Below, piece after piece: positions 1 to 13,334 of a DNA stretch of 64,000 nt; position 1 is the stretch's first letter; each line of letters opens with the position of its first letter. Under the pieces are notes generated by a model that was not told the DNA's origin, did not search any database, and saw only the letters and a program-made list of their open reading frames with translations. This stretch comes from Heterohyrax brucei. Taxonomy: Eukaryota; Chordata; Mammalia; Hyracoidea; Procaviidae. Where the stretch lies: positions 36,010,501 to 36,074,500 of the forward strand of contig CM053164.1 of assembly GCA_028571685.1 (NCBI GenBank), given 5' to 3'. A program made the position numbers and the translations under genes.

Positions 1-1727
1 TATTGCCATCTCCCCGAGAGGAGGCCCACGAGCCTGGGAAGTGAACCTGGGACCCTGGCTTTATCAGGCCACCCATGTGCATCCAGCCTGGAAATGCTCC
101 AATTGCTGTGAGATCCTTTGGTGGTGACTTCAGCCCCAACCCATGTGCCTTATTGAATCCTGCCTAAATCTGTGGTTCCACAGCAGCCCCATCTCCTCCA
201 GCTTTCTCCAACCTTCACCCTCTACTGCTTCCCCCTCTTCTGAGCTTGGGTAAACAGTGGCAGGTGCTGAATGCTGGTTCCCAAGTAGACGCCCAGCCTC
301 CTATCTTAGCTCCTCTCTTACCTTCCATGCAGGCAGTGCACAGGGGGGTTCTGATCACGATCCATTGGTTGGTTGTGTCAGGCTGTACTGCTGAGCAGCC
401 TCCAGCAGCACGCAGGGCTGTGGTGTCCCAGCACACAAGGCCCCCAACGCCTGGAAACCACATCTCTCCAGTGTGTACCGCTCACCGTAGCCACACAGAA
501 CAGCATCAGGTTCCCCAAGCACGCACGCTGGTTCACACCCCTGTCCCATTTTTGGCCGTTCAGTCTTCCTGAAGGGCACTCCATGCATTCGTGATGCATC
601 CATTCATGGATTGAACCAGCAGTGATTAACGCTCCCACTGTTGGCCAACACTGCAGCTCAAAGACCTGCCCTCACTCATTCACTCTCTGGGCACCTACGC
701 CAGGCTGCCAGCTGGGCCAGGCACTGGGCCAGGTCCCTGCCTTCATGGTGCTCCCCAGCCAGTGCAGGGTCAAACACAAAGCATTGGAATCTGCGTGCTG
801 CATGCTGTGACCACCGTGTGCAAGGACCAGTGGTGACAACCAAGGAGCATCGTGGGAGGATGGCCACAACTCCCAAGGGACAGTGCCTGTCATCCTTCAC
901 TCCCCTGACCACCAGGGATGCTGCTCACTTTTGTACAACCCCTTTGCACAAATTAGAAAAAGGGGCTCAATCTAGGTGGGCAAACTGGCAAAAAAACAGT
1001 CCCTCTGGGCTGTCACAGCCTTATGGATGCACAGCCTAGTGATCAGACAGCACTTGGTGGGGAAAAGGCCCTATGCCTCCTGGAGGGTGTCAGCCCCTGT
1101 GCCCCCCGCCACCAGGCATCTTTGCACATACACACCTCATAGCCCAGCAGACCTTCCCTCCATAGGGCCGGATGCTCAGTTCAGTTATGGAGTGGGTTGG
1201 GTGCAATTGACTCTCCACAAATCCAGGTACCCTGTGAGGCTTGTTGCAGGGTGGGGGGGGGCTCCCTGGCCCCCAACCAGCAGGCGCAGCTCACAGAACG
1301 CTTCATCCTTACAGGATCTGGGTCTTCAGTGCTCTTCACTTGCTGAAAGAAGCAGGATGCTGTCAACCACCGTAAAAATGTGACCTTTGAAAATTTACAA
1401 GAGCTCAGGGTTTAAAAAGCTGCTGCGTTAATGATGCATCCCATTAGCATCTTATTAAAGGGAAGCAGAGAGCCGTGTTCGAACAGATAGGACCACTACA
1501 TGTGGGGAAGCAGGACAGTGGTGAACTGTCCGTGGCTTTCTCTGCACAGTGCCATCATGCCATGGCTGGCAGAGGCCACAGGCAGGGATGGGCGAGCTGA
1601 ACTGTCTGGGTGGTTTCACTGGTGTCCCACATAGATGGTGTGGGAGGTGGCACAGTGAGGTCCCCGCAGCCCTGTCTACCTCCCCTTGGCCCTGGCTCAG
1701 TTTTGTTGCTTTCTTACATTGGCAAGG
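1..1727. other. intronic sequence, nothing recognised
   Basis: I see no exon, RNA gene or repeat I can name here. The sequence is moderately GC-rich and unique-looking, with only chance open frames. Confidence 0.5.
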
Positions 1728-1937
1728 AATCCCTAGGTAGTGCAAACATTTAACACACTCAACTACTAACTGACAGGTTAAAGGTTCAAGTCTACCCAGA
1801 GGTACCTCAGAAGAAGGCCTGGCAAACGACATCATAAAAACCAGCATTGAAAACTGTATGAAGAGTAGTTTTACTCTGGCACACATGGGTCACCATGAGT
1901 TGGTGTCGATTCAGCCACAACTGGCTGGTTTTGTTGG
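1728..1937 (+). repeat. AfroSINE (tRNA-derived SINE), variant with longer middle
   Basis: It starts with a CCCTAGGTAGTGCAAAC-type head, followed by a degenerate B box (GTTCAAGTC). The middle segment has GAAGAAGGCCTGGC, and the end has CACCATGAGTTGGTGTCGAT. This is the longer AfroSINE variant also seen near 15.4 and 59.8 kb. Confidence 0.8.
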
Positions 1938-2935
1938 CAGCCCTCTGGTAGGGAATGTGGCGCGCCCAGCATTCAAGCTGGTAGAAGGCCTAAAGTGCCT
2001 TTGGTGGGGTCACGGAGCCACTGGGATTCTGGGCCATGGAGGGAGAGGTACCCAGGAGCTAAGTGCAGGGATGGTGTCACAGTCCCACACAACCATCCAT
2101 AGCATAAGGGCCACCACGTTGACCTGAGGCCTGGGCCCTTGGTGGGAGGAGGCAGCTTCCTTCCGCCAGACAGCTCTGACGCACATATCCCCAGCTACTC
2201 TCTAAATCACACACCTAAGAGACCAGGCACTGCTGCAAACCCACACTGCAGGCTCCATGGTTTTTTTCTGGAGGGAGTGGAGGAAGGAATGTACATTTCA
2301 TGACTTTAATAAAATAAATAGAATTCCTGAACTGCAAGTTGCTCACAGCTTCAGAAGTTGCTAGTGCCAGGTAGAAAATGAGTGGCCTTATTTATCTTTC
2401 CTAAACAAGAAAAAAAATAAAAAGACTGTTTTCCTTCTCACAGCAAAACTGCTTTCTTGAACATAAAAAATTGTTTGTAATGTTCATGAAAAACACAGCC
2501 CAACAAAAGGCCCATGGTAGGCCCACTTAATCTCCAACTAACCACTCAGGGTCCACCTCTCTGCCCCTGGCACACCAAGCTTCTTTGGGAATTTACCACC
2601 GTCTGCCCTGTATGTGCCACTGCGCCGTCTGCTGTTGTGGGACCTGCTCGAGGGCAGAGCTGAGTCATCGCCATCCTGCGTGCCCCAGGCCTGGGGTAGT
2701 GCCTGCCACAGGGCAGGAGCCTAATACTTGTTTCCAGAATGAGCGACCCATCGAAGAGACAAATGGGAAGTGAATGAGCTGGCAGGAGTATTTTGAAGCT
2801 GTGGGTCTGTGCAACATGTTTCGACCAAGTGTGGTTTCCCAATTTAGGGAAAACTGGAGAACTGGAGCCCCTGCGTTTTTAGAGCCCAGAACCAGGATGC
2901 CCAGGCACTGCAGTGTGGCCTCTAGATGAGGGACT
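1938..2935. other. intronic sequence, nothing recognised
   Basis: No exon or nameable repeat is visible. The part around 2270-2480 is AT-rich and looks unique. Confidence 0.45.
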
Positions 2936-2939
2936 TCAG

Positions 2940-3225
2940 CTGCCTCTAAGGAGGCGGCGGCTGCAGTAAACGGCCAGACCCCGGGCTTCCGAGTTTCCCG
3001 AGTCCGTCCCGCCCCGGGGAAGCTGCCAGGTGGGGCATGGGTGCTGATTCAGCGGAGAGAAATGGCGGCTGCAGGAGAGACCTGCAAACCGGAACAGGCT
3101 CCCGCCTGCAGAGCCGCGAGGAAGCCGGGACGCACAGAGGGGCTGCAGCGCCCCCTACTGGCAGGAGCGTGCTCGGGCTGAACGGTGGTGGCGATCCGAG
3201 GCTGGGATCTGAGCGAACTTCTCAG
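2940..3225. promoter_or_regulatory. CpG-rich patch, possible regulatory element
   Basis: CpG dinucleotides are much denser here than in the surrounding intron, with GC-box-like CCCGCCCCGGGG and an ATGGCGGC YY1-like core near 3060. There is no splice-bounded ORF with recognisable homology. It could be a small CpG island, an insulator around the CTCF-like site inside it, or an alternative promoter of KLHL29. Only the composition and motifs are seen directly. Confidence 0.5.
3145..3164 (-). promoter_or_regulatory. CTCF-type binding motif
   Basis: Read on the minus strand the site is CTGCCAGTAGGGGGCGCTGC. This fits the vertebrate CTCF core (CCAnnAGGGGGCGC) at essentially every informative position, including the CpG in GGCGC. 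Occupancy is not shown by sequence. Confidence 0.75.
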
Positions 3226-3589
3226 CAAACGCACCCACATCCTGACTGCGACATCTCACAAGCCCGTTCCAGAGTAAGCCACTTGTGCGTCTGCACCCAC
3301 CCAGGACCCAGAGGGCCTGGAAATAACAGAGGTGACTAAAGCCGCCAGATGCCTGCATCCTTCAGTGAGGGGCCTATTTAGAAAACGTCCTAGAAGCCAT
3401 GCTATTGTTTCCTACGACTATTGGTGTGTGTGGCCGCATCCCTGACCTCCCCTTCTGCCCTGCCAAGCTCCCCATTTGTCCCACAGACAGAAATGGGCCA
3501 AGGGCCTTTGATAAGGAAGCTTGTCTGTAGAATTGTTCTTTCCTCTAGAGAGTCGCTCTTTTCTTTGTTTGCTGCTCTGTTCACAGAAG

Positions 3590-3750
3590 CAGAGCATCTG
3601 AAACGCAGGCCAGAGATAAAGTGCAGCCTAATGCAATTAGCGCAGCACAGCCCGCAGGTCCTAATGGGATGCGGCTCCTGCGCTCCCAGCAGGCCCTGAG
3701 GCAGGCACTGTTTGTCATCTGCGTTATGCATCACCGCCCCAGTAAGTGCT
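3590..3750. promoter_or_regulatory. candidate conserved non-coding element
   Basis: This is a repeat-free block with clustered homeodomain-like cores (CTAATGCAATTAGC, CCTAATGGG), a GATA core (AGATAAAG) and a TTATGCAT octamer-like word. These features are common in vertebrate enhancers. Conservation was not tested. Confidence 0.3.
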
Positions 3751-4805
3751 ACCCGCACTCTCTGCCCACACCGCCCGCTCTGCCTGGTGCGGGATGGAGA
3801 GCCACGCTTGTCAAAGGGACCCAGCGGCTCAGCTCTGCTGGGTCACAGGTTGGGTTCCATCAGAAGTCTGGATTCAGAGCCCACAGAGGGACGTGTCCAG
3901 GCCCTTCTCCAGCTGTGGCCTTCACCTAGACACTTCGCCTCAACGCTCCTTTGGCCTTCTGTGACTGGTCCCGGTAGGCAGCCACCCGGGGCCCCTCAGC
4001 CCACCCCCTCCTCCACCGCAGGCCTGGCTGGGCCTTAGCTGCAACTCCGGAAGCTGTGGGTGCTCTTTCCTGGAACCATCTGCTGAGATGCTCACCCCTG
4101 CTGTACCCATACCCGAGACTGTACCCATACCCATGCCTCTCCAACATGTTGTTGGATTTTTTTTCTTTTTCTTTTTGCTTCTTATAAAGTTATAGGAGAA
4201 GATTTGGCTCATACAAAAAGAGCATGCAAGTCTCCCATAACCCCCTCACAAGGACAACATCCCTGCTAAGGTGTGGTCAGTCCTTTCCTATGCCCGTTGT
4301 TGTCCACAGTGCACTTATGTTTCTGTCATTTCGTGTCTTTTCATTTAACTGTATAGTGTAAGCATTTTGCCACTGTGTTAAAAATTCGTAGCAGACATGA
4401 GTTTTTAAATGGCTGTATAATATTTCATCATAAGGCTGTGGCTTTGTTGTCCCAGTGTTTGTTTTAATCCTGATATTTTCTTACTCTAAATTGGAGAGTG
4501 AGCTCATGGAGCAGACAGTCCTTTTTTCCTGGAGGAAGAGATAATAACCTGAGGGTATCTCCTGAGGGGCCCAAGGCTCACGGCTCTTTCATGGGGTAGG
4601 ACATTCAGGATCTCAGAGGCTGGTGTGGGGCAGGAAAGGGAACTTTCTTTTAATCTGAGGTAAATATATATGAAGCAAGTCAGTTGCCATTTCAAACTTC
4701 TTCACAGGTACAATTCAGTGACAGTAGTTATATTTATCAGGTTATTCCAACCGTGAACAGTATCCATTTCTAAATTTTCCCACATCCTTTAACAGAAGCT
4801 CAGTG

Positions 4806-5040
4806 TCTTAGTTTGCTGGTGCTACTGTAGCAGAAATACAAGTGGGGGACTTTAAGAAACAGGACTTTATTTTGTCACAGTTCCAAATGCAAGGTGCCAG
4901 CTCTAGACAGCTGTCTCTCTGTCTCTGTCTCTGTCTCTGTCTCTCTGTCACCCTCTCTGTCTCTCTATCAGTTCTAGGGGAAAGTCATTGTCTCACCTTC
5001 TCCAGACAGCTGTCCTTGGAGTTCCTGAGCTTCTAGGCTC
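4806..5040 (+). repeat. LTR-like fragment with CTGT/CTCT microsatellite
   Basis: The head TGTCTTAGTTTGCTGGTGC followed by ACTGTAGCAGAAATAC matches the start of the solo LTR at 35747 (GCTACTCTAACAGAAATACC). It is interrupted by a CTGTCT-rich simple repeat at 4911-4966 and then loses similarity. It is a truncated relative of that LTR. Confidence 0.55.
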
Positions 5041-5059
5041 TTTCATATCTCGAAAATGA

Positions 5060-5350
5060 TTGGCTTAACCGACTCTTCAGACAAATATTGGACGGGACTA
5101 TGAAACAGAATAATACTGGTGAAGTGTGTGTTTCTTGGCTTAAATAAATACATGAGACTAACTGGGCAGTCCCTGTGCAGAAGTGAGATGAGAAGGCAGA
5201 GGGGGACAGGAGCTGGTTGAATGGACACAAAAAATACAAGACAGAAAGGACTGTGCTGTTACAGCGTGGGAAGAGCAATTAAGGGCACATAACAATCTGT
5301 GTATAAGTTTCTGTGTGACAAAGTAAATTGTAAACTTTCACTTAAAGCAC
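5060..5350 (+). repeat. L1 3'-end-like fragment (afrotherian L1)
   Basis: This is homologous to the segment at 27390-27670: both share GACAGGAGCTGGTTGAATGG and a final TTGTAAACTT-CACTTAAA. The ending resembles the 3' UTR terminus of elephant-type L1 subfamilies as I remember them. A T-rich rather than A-rich stretch follows. Confidence 0.5.
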
Positions 5351-5473
5351 AATAATTTTTTTTTTTAACAATGGGCTTAAGACACACCCTACACTAAATC
5401 ATTGGCATAACAAAGAAAATCCTCTTTCCAAGTGGGATTACATCCACAGTCCACAGTTCTTTAAAAAAACAAA

Positions 5474-5588
5474 CACTGCTGTTAAGTAGATTCCTATAGG
5501 GCAGAGTGTAACTGCCCCGTAGGGTTTCCAAGGAGATGTGGTAGGTCTGTGCTGCAGCTCTTAACCACTATGCCACCAAGGTTTCCTC
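5474..5588 (-). repeat. AfroSINE, short copy
   Basis: Reverse orientation: CTATAGGGCAGAGTGTAACTG, then CCCCGTAGGGTTTCCAAGGA, ending in the tRNA-like head ACCACTATGCCACCAAGG. The middle part is deleted. Confidence 0.8.
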
Positions 5589-6119
5589 AGTTATGGGGGG
5601 TTAAGATTTTCAGCACGCAGTTTGGGGACATAATTTAGTCAGTCACATTCACCAGCCTCGAGCAATGAGCTCCCCTTTTCCCTCTCTCCCAGCTGCCCCT
5701 GGTAACCGTTAAGGAATTTTGGTCTCTGCACACTGGCACTGAAAGATGCTCACCTGTGACCTCACCGAGGCGCTTTGGAGAACTGTCCTCTCACGGCGGC
5801 ACTATGACTGGCTGGGCCCACACCCGTGCCAGCAGCACTTGCTCTGGGGGGAATTGGCAGCAATTGTTTTGTTGTGGCTTATTCATGATCCAAGGGCTGG
5901 GGGAACTGCCCACCTCGCAGTGAGAAGGCCCCGCCCTCTGTGACCACGCAGATGGAGTTAGGGGCTGCAGAGGGTGCCTGGAGAAGTACGGGGTTGAATG
6001 TTCCTGGAGGCAGGAGCTTAGCAGAGGCCACAGCTGCTGCCACTGGGTCAGAACACCCTGAGAGTCTTCTGTGGGACTGGGTGCAGGGCCTGGGGATGAT
6101 GGAGGAGTCTTGTTCTTAG

Positions 6120-6377
<258 letters not shown>

Positions 6378-7324
6378 TAGAGGTGTTTCCACTCCTCAGC
6401 AGCAGGTCCTGACCTGCAGGAGCCCTGCCTCGGGCTTTGTGGGGGGCTATGCGTGTAATTCTGCTTTCTCCTCCAACTCAGGAAAGTACTTGGGAGGACA
6501 AGGGAGTGTGAGTGACATTTTAGAGACAGCTATGAATTTGTTTCAGGTATTTTGAATAACCTCAGTACTCTAATTCATCATCAGTGTCTTGAGTCACACC
6601 TTCCATTGAGGTTTCTAATACCAGTGTTTACAAGAGAACAGAGATGCTCCAGCCGCAGGAGCCGAGCTCACCGCCTCCCTCAGCTTCCAGTCCTTGTGTG
6701 GATGACTCTGGCCATAAAAACAGCTTCCCTTGTCTCCCCATGAGTCCTAGAACCCTCTTCAGATATCCAGAGGTCCCACTCAGTACCCACAACATCTTAT
6801 GCAAGATCAACACCCCAAGCCCTTCAGCCACGCCCAGAGTCCATGGATGCCAGTCCCTTTACGTTCCTGGGCACTGCTCCATCTTTGCGTCCCTCTTGCA
6901 GACAAGGCCCAGAACTGAACACGAATGACCTGCATGTGGGCCGGCCAGCACCGCCTTCATCCCACCCTGTGCTTTGACCATTGCAGCCTGGATCACGGCG
7001 ACCCTGCCGCAGCCCCATCACATGCTGTCTCAGCAGCTAGAGTCCCCAGTTGGCCATGGGTGGCTGCAGTTCCCACTGTCCACTTCCTTGCAGTCTGGCT
7101 TAGGCAGCTAGGTTTAGGAACGCTGGGACAAGATCTCATCAGCCTCTTTGTGAATGGCTCAGGGTCTCTTAGATGGCAGCTTTTCACTGCTAACCGAGTC
7201 TTATCTCACCCAATATTACATCATCCGCAGATTTGGTCATAGTGTCTTCTCTATTGTCATCCAAGTCATGGAAAATCCTCTGGAGGGGGACTTGTACCCG
7301 TTGCTAGAGATCTCTCTTTTGAAA

Positions 7325-7523
7325 AAACAGCTGCCATCAAGTCAATCTGATTTAGGATGACCGCGCTTGGCTGCCATGTGTGCAGAGTAGAACCGCACTC
7401 CAAAGAGTTTCACTGCTGATCTTTCTTGTGAAGCAGATCTTTCTTGTGAAGCACCTCTGGGCAGGTTTGAACCTCCAACCTTTTAGTTAGTACCATGCGT
7501 TTGACCATTTGCACCCCCCCCCC
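7325..7523 (-). repeat. AfroSINE, longer variant, with poly-C
   Basis: Reverse copy: GCTGCCATCAAGTCAATC at one end and CACCTCTGGGCAGGTTTGAA near the tRNA-like part. It carries a small internal duplication of GATCTTTCTTGTGAAGCA. It ends at a run of ten C at 7514-7523. Confidence 0.75.
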
Positions 7524-7914
7524 AGGGACTCGGCTCTCCCTTTAGGTTCTCGGTACCCTTTGGGGTCACCCACCCAATCACCAACTCCCTTCATGTTGGT
7601 GTCTTGCTGTGTCTTGACCACAATTGTCTGAGGTCTTTCCAGCTCCCCTCAGAAGTTGTGGGGCATTTTTCCAGGCTTTCTGGCCAATTGGGGAGAGAAC
7701 TGAGCTTGGGGTGACATGCCTTATCTTTGAGATGACTGGTTTGGGCCCCAAGAATCATCACCTCACCTCCTTCAGACTTGGGGACCGCCCTCCTTCACAG
7801 CCCATCCTAGAATCTTGCTGTGTTACTGGATCCCAGAGATGCTCTTCACCAGTGCACGTCACCTTCTGGTTTTCTACAACGTCTCGTTATCAAAATCATA
7901 AACATCTGTTGCAC

Positions 7915-8095
7915 ATTTATTAATGTGCCTTGTTCATCTCAGTCCTCACTGCAGCCCCGTGATATGTGTATGGTTAACATCCGCAGTGTGGAAGAAAACA
8001 CTGGCTCTGGGAAGCCTTGTGTCCAGGGTCGCTCAGCCAGTCAGGGACAGACCAGGATCCTGGCCCAGGTCTGACTCCCAAGCCTTGCCCTTCAC
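7915..8095 (+). repeat. MIR-like ancient SINE
   Basis: It shows a decayed MIR-family layout: a CCTCACTGCAGCCCCGTGA part, then GGTCGCTCAGCCAGTCAGGG and CCCAGGTCTGACTCCCAAGCC. It is strongly diverged. Confidence 0.5.
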
Positions 8096-8159
8096 CACCG
8101 TGCCATGGGGCTTTTCTCTGCGTACTTCATCAGATACAGACCCCACCATGTTTGGATTA

Positions 8160-8332
8160 AAAAAAAGAAACAAAAAACAAACCCATTGCCATCAAATTGA
8201 TTCCAATTCATAGTAACCCTATAGGACAGAGTAGAACCATCCTGTAGACCTTCCAAGAACTTCTGGTGGACTCAAATTGCCCACCTTTTGGTTAGCAGCT
8301 GAGCTCTTACCCACTACACCACCAGGTTTCCG
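8160..8332 (-). repeat. AfroSINE
   Basis: Nearly complete reverse copy with an A-rich tail at the left. It reads CCCATTGCCATCAAATTGAT, CCCTATAGGACAGAGTAGAA and CCTTTTGGTTAGCAGCTGAG, ending in CTACACCACCAGG. Confidence 0.9.
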
Positions 8333-8999
8333 TGGCTGGGTAATCATCTTATTTCTGGGAGGACACTCTCAGCTCCACCTTGCAGCCCTTGGGGCTGGGG
8401 ACCTGAGTGGACCCCTCACTCCTACTCTCCTTCCTCAGGCTTCCTATCCTCCGTCTATACTGCTGCCCCAGAGGCATCATAAATATCAAGGTGGTGTTTG
8501 GATAATGAGACTTAGACCAGGCTCCTTTCGTCAGAAACAGCCCAGATTGATCTTCCCTGGTGAAGGACCTTCTGACTTCACTGAGAAGCCAGCTTGAATC
8601 ACTCAGGTCAGCTCAGCTCAGCTCAGGACAGCAGCCCTGCATCTTGACCTGGGTACCGCTGGCCTCTGTCTTAGATCTTAAGAGGCGTGTCCTGGCCTAT
8701 GTGTTCATCCAAAACTTCCCTTAAGGCCAAAGTGACATCTCTCATTCTTCACTCCCACCACCTCCAGGGCTGTGATGAAAGGCTACTTAGGGCAAAGCCC
8801 AGCCTTCCCAGCAAGGCTGCTCCATCCACCTGTCCACACTGCCCCGACCTCTTCCCAACACCACCTTCCTGAACCACTAGACCCTCACACAGCTCCAGGC
8901 CCTGGTACCTTTGCCTCACCCAACAAGAGCCCTTCACCTTCCAGCTTCCTCCCCACCTCCCTTAGATGGAGACTCCTCAGAAAGGAAGGAGAAGCACTA

Positions 9000-9215
9000 A
9001 CGTTTGTCAGTGCTTACCACACATCAGAAATTCTGCTTGTTTCTTTTTTTTCAAGTGCGGTTTCCTATTTGATTCACCTCAGTCCAGTAGCCGTATGAGG
9101 TAGATCTGAGCAATTCCATAGAAAGAATGAGAAGAATGAATCTCAGAGATAGTTAGCAACTTGCCTGGGGCTCTCAGCTAGTAAGTGTCAGGGCCAAGAT
9201 TTGAACCCAGGTCTC
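9000..9215 (+). repeat. MIR-like ancient SINE
   Basis: It carries the MIR-type tail: TTAGCAACTTGCCTGGGGCT, CTCAGCTAGTAAGTGTCAGG and TTTGAACCCAGGTCT. The upstream half is more diverged. Confidence 0.6.
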
Positions 9216-9467
9216 TTTGGAAGTTTCTGCTGTTTTTTTTTTCCTCAGGTTTGTTGTCTCTCTGCCTCCCCCAAGCTGATCCCACTTCCTCCTCGGACTG
9301 CCTGTGGCCATTTGCTCATAGAGTTCTAAAGCCCTTACCCCACACAATTGTCTGTAATTACCAATTATTGATCTATGAGTGTGGATGCAGGTGCCTTACC
9401 CACCTCTGTGGCCTCAGCACTCAACCAAGGGCCTAGGGCAGTCAGTGTTTGTTGAGTGAATGTATAA

Positions 9468-10580
<1,113 letters not shown>

Positions 10581-10751
10581 TGAGAGAGTGTCCCCCAGCC
10601 TCAGCCTTCAGCTAGCCTCTCTACCAGCCCAGGAGGGACATTCACACTAAGGAGCTAGACATTGGATCCTGAGGTCAGAGTTCAGGAAGGGAGCCCCCTG
10701 GGAATATCATTGTGGGACCAGCCTTCAGCCTAGACCCCTCCTGAGTTAGGA

Positions 10752-10952
10752 AAAACTCAAAAACCAGTTGCTATTGAATTGATCCATACTCGTGATGACC
10801 CTACAAGTATCACAGTAGAACTGTGCTCCCTAGAGTTTGCAGTGGCTGAATTTTCACATCACTAGGACTTTCTTCCTAGCTACCTCTGGGTGGATTCAAA
10901 CCACCAACTTTTCCGTTAGCAGCTATGTAACCATTTGCACCACTCAGGGACT
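10752..10952 (-). repeat. AfroSINE, longer variant
   Basis: Reverse copy: CCAGTTGCTATTGAATTGAT, then ACCTCTGGGTGGATTCAAAC, ending AACCATTTGCACCACTCAGG. It is old, with many substitutions. Confidence 0.8.
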
Positions 10953-10955
10953 TCA

Positions 10956-12375
10956 GGTTAGGGCACAGGGTGTCAGCAAATAGGCCCCACACTTTGTGTG
11001 TGTCTGAGTGATTTCCCCAGGCTGGAACATTAAAGGAGGCAGGAGGCCCAGGGGCCTGTGCCTAACGGCTCTCGGCAAACAGCTGTTCCTCTAAGAAGGC
11101 TGCCAGCCCTCCACCGGGTGTCAGGCCACCCCGGGGACATGAGTGGAGGGTGCACCATGGGCAGTTTGCCCTGCTGGGTGCCTGTGCCTCCTTTGAAAGG
11201 GGGCACGGTGGTCTCCTTGGTCCTGGGAGTGTGGACATCTGGGCACACGTCCCCAACTCCTTTGTAAAACCCTGCGATGGCATCTCGGTTGAACCTGTAC
11301 CTTAGTAGAGCAACAAATCCAACTAGCCACTTTCTTTCCCACCGACTCTCATAAATCTCTATCTTTATCCCTTTGAGCAATTTTCAGACCTTGTCAAACA
11401 TCCCGACAACAAAGCCCATGTCTAGATCTCTGTAGGTTTTAATTCCCAATCTGATTGAGCCCTGACTGCCTTTGTTTTGGAAATCAGCACTAGTTTTAAA
11501 TGACGGAATTATAGAAAATTACATCCAAATTCTAGTAAACTCTTGCTTTGTTTAAGATCTGTTTTAAAAAATTGACTAAACTGATTTTTTGTTTGAATTG
11601 TTTTGGTTAAGCTTCCTCTCCTTTTACAATCTTAAAAAAAAAAAAGCACCTTGTTCCCAGCCAGCCACCAACTCTGTAAGACTGGGTAGTGGGGTCACAG
11701 CTGCTCCTGGGGCCCTGGGCACTTGGTGAGCCTCTTTACCCACACCATGGGAGTGCCATGGTCCCCTCGCCCACCTGCACCCCATGGCCTCCTGGGGCTG
11801 ATGAAATGTCTTATTAGCATGTTGAATTTCCTGTCATGAAAAGGAGTTTTTCTGTGCCAAAGAAGGCTGAAGTCCCTGGTTTAGACCTTAACACTGAACC
11901 AGAACCACTTCACCAAAGCTCCGGGCAGGTGGATCCGAACATCCTCAGGAAGATTCAGCAACAGGGACAGGGCTCTGCAGTGCCCCTGTGTGCACCGGCT
12001 CAGTGGGCAGAACCCCCCTGTAACTCCTGTGTGCAGGACACTGAGCTGCACGGTGGCTCCATGCCCACTGGATAGGAGGAGAGGAGACGGGGAGTGCAAG
12101 GTGGAGGTCTGGAACATGACCTTGGCCCTGAGCTCTGCTGAGCCAGCAGTGTGGTCTAGGGAGATCCCTCCAGTTGCAGCCAGTGGTAACCACTGACCTG
12201 CCACCATGCTGGTTTCCATAGGTTGCCAGGCAAATGGCTGTTTCCCCAGAATTACATTTAACTTGACTCTGTGTTTATGGTCGTTCCTCATCAGCTGGTT
12301 TACCCCTTGGGTGTGAGGTGAAGAAAGACTCTGAAGCCTGTGTATACTGTACATACCAATGCCTCAAAAACAACC
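10956..12375. other. intronic unique sequence
   Basis: I recognise no repeat or exon. The part at 11380-11640 is AT-rich, repeat-free and could be a conserved non-coding element. The rest is ordinary GC-moderate intron with chance open frames. Confidence 0.4.
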
Positions 12376-12380
12376 TTGGT

Positions 12381-12381
<1 letters not shown>

Positions 12382-12421
<40 letters not shown>
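12382..12421. repeat. (GT)n microsatellite
   Basis: About 20 uninterrupted GT dinucleotides. Confidence 0.98.
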
Positions 12422-12869
12422 CTTTTTTAAAAGTAATTTCTCCCTTCATTTCTAATCTTAAAGGCCTTTATTGTTGAAGCTATAATTTGTCTGTCAGATC
12501 TAATATCAAACAACTGCACTTTTTTAAAAAATAAGAAACTTGAATTTTGAAACCAACTATTTGAAACGCCATGTTCGAGTCTATTCCTGACAGACCCACA
12601 AGGGCTTGGATGTGGGTCACTTTAATTTTGCCCCTTGGGATTTTACATCTCCAAAGCCAAATTGATTTCACAGTCCTAAATGACTGACAGCTGGCTCCAG
12701 GTAGGGACCAAGGGGTGCAGCGTGATAGCATCAACACAAGTCAGAACTCCACCAAAAAAAAAAATACAAAAAAGAACTTTCCTTTTCTTCTCTTCTCCAT
12801 TTGAAACCTTGCCCAGCGTTATAATAAGATCCACCTTGGAAAGCATGGAGATCTAGCTCATTAAAAGTC

Positions 12870-13330
12870 CTGAGATTTTTTTCCCAACTATTGTTTGACG
12901 TGACAACCTGGCCTCTCCCGGGGTTGAGTAATTACGGAGAGATCACCTCCGTGAAGAACAGGTCTTGCCAACCAGAGGGACGGGCCACGGGTATTTTTAG
13001 ACTTCATTAGTGCCCTGATTTAAAATTTCACATTTGTTTCTTGTAATTATCTTCCAATTGACTGAGCTGAAATTTCAGTTGGGGCTATGTGAGTTGGCTT
13101 TCCCAAAAAGTGTTGGGACTTTAAGACTTAACCAACTGAAAAATAAAGGTGCTGTGGAAATGCTTTCTGATTTACAATAGGTCAAGTGATTGTCTCTCAA
13201 CTGTGACTAGAGAAGGCGGCATATGTGCATTTCACTTTAATGAGTGTTATTTAAATGCATTGAGCACATATAGACTTTTTTTTAAGAAATGTACAAGATA
13301 AATCTTTATGCACACTTTGGGGCTAGGAGG
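12870..13330. promoter_or_regulatory. candidate conserved non-coding element
   Basis: Repeat-free, AT-rich block with many homeodomain-type words (TTGAGTAATTACGG, TTGTAATTATC, ACTTTAATGAG), without microsatellites, SINE pieces or poly-A. This is typical of developmental enhancers inside large introns. Conservation is not testable here. Confidence 0.35.
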
Positions 13331-13334
13331 AATT

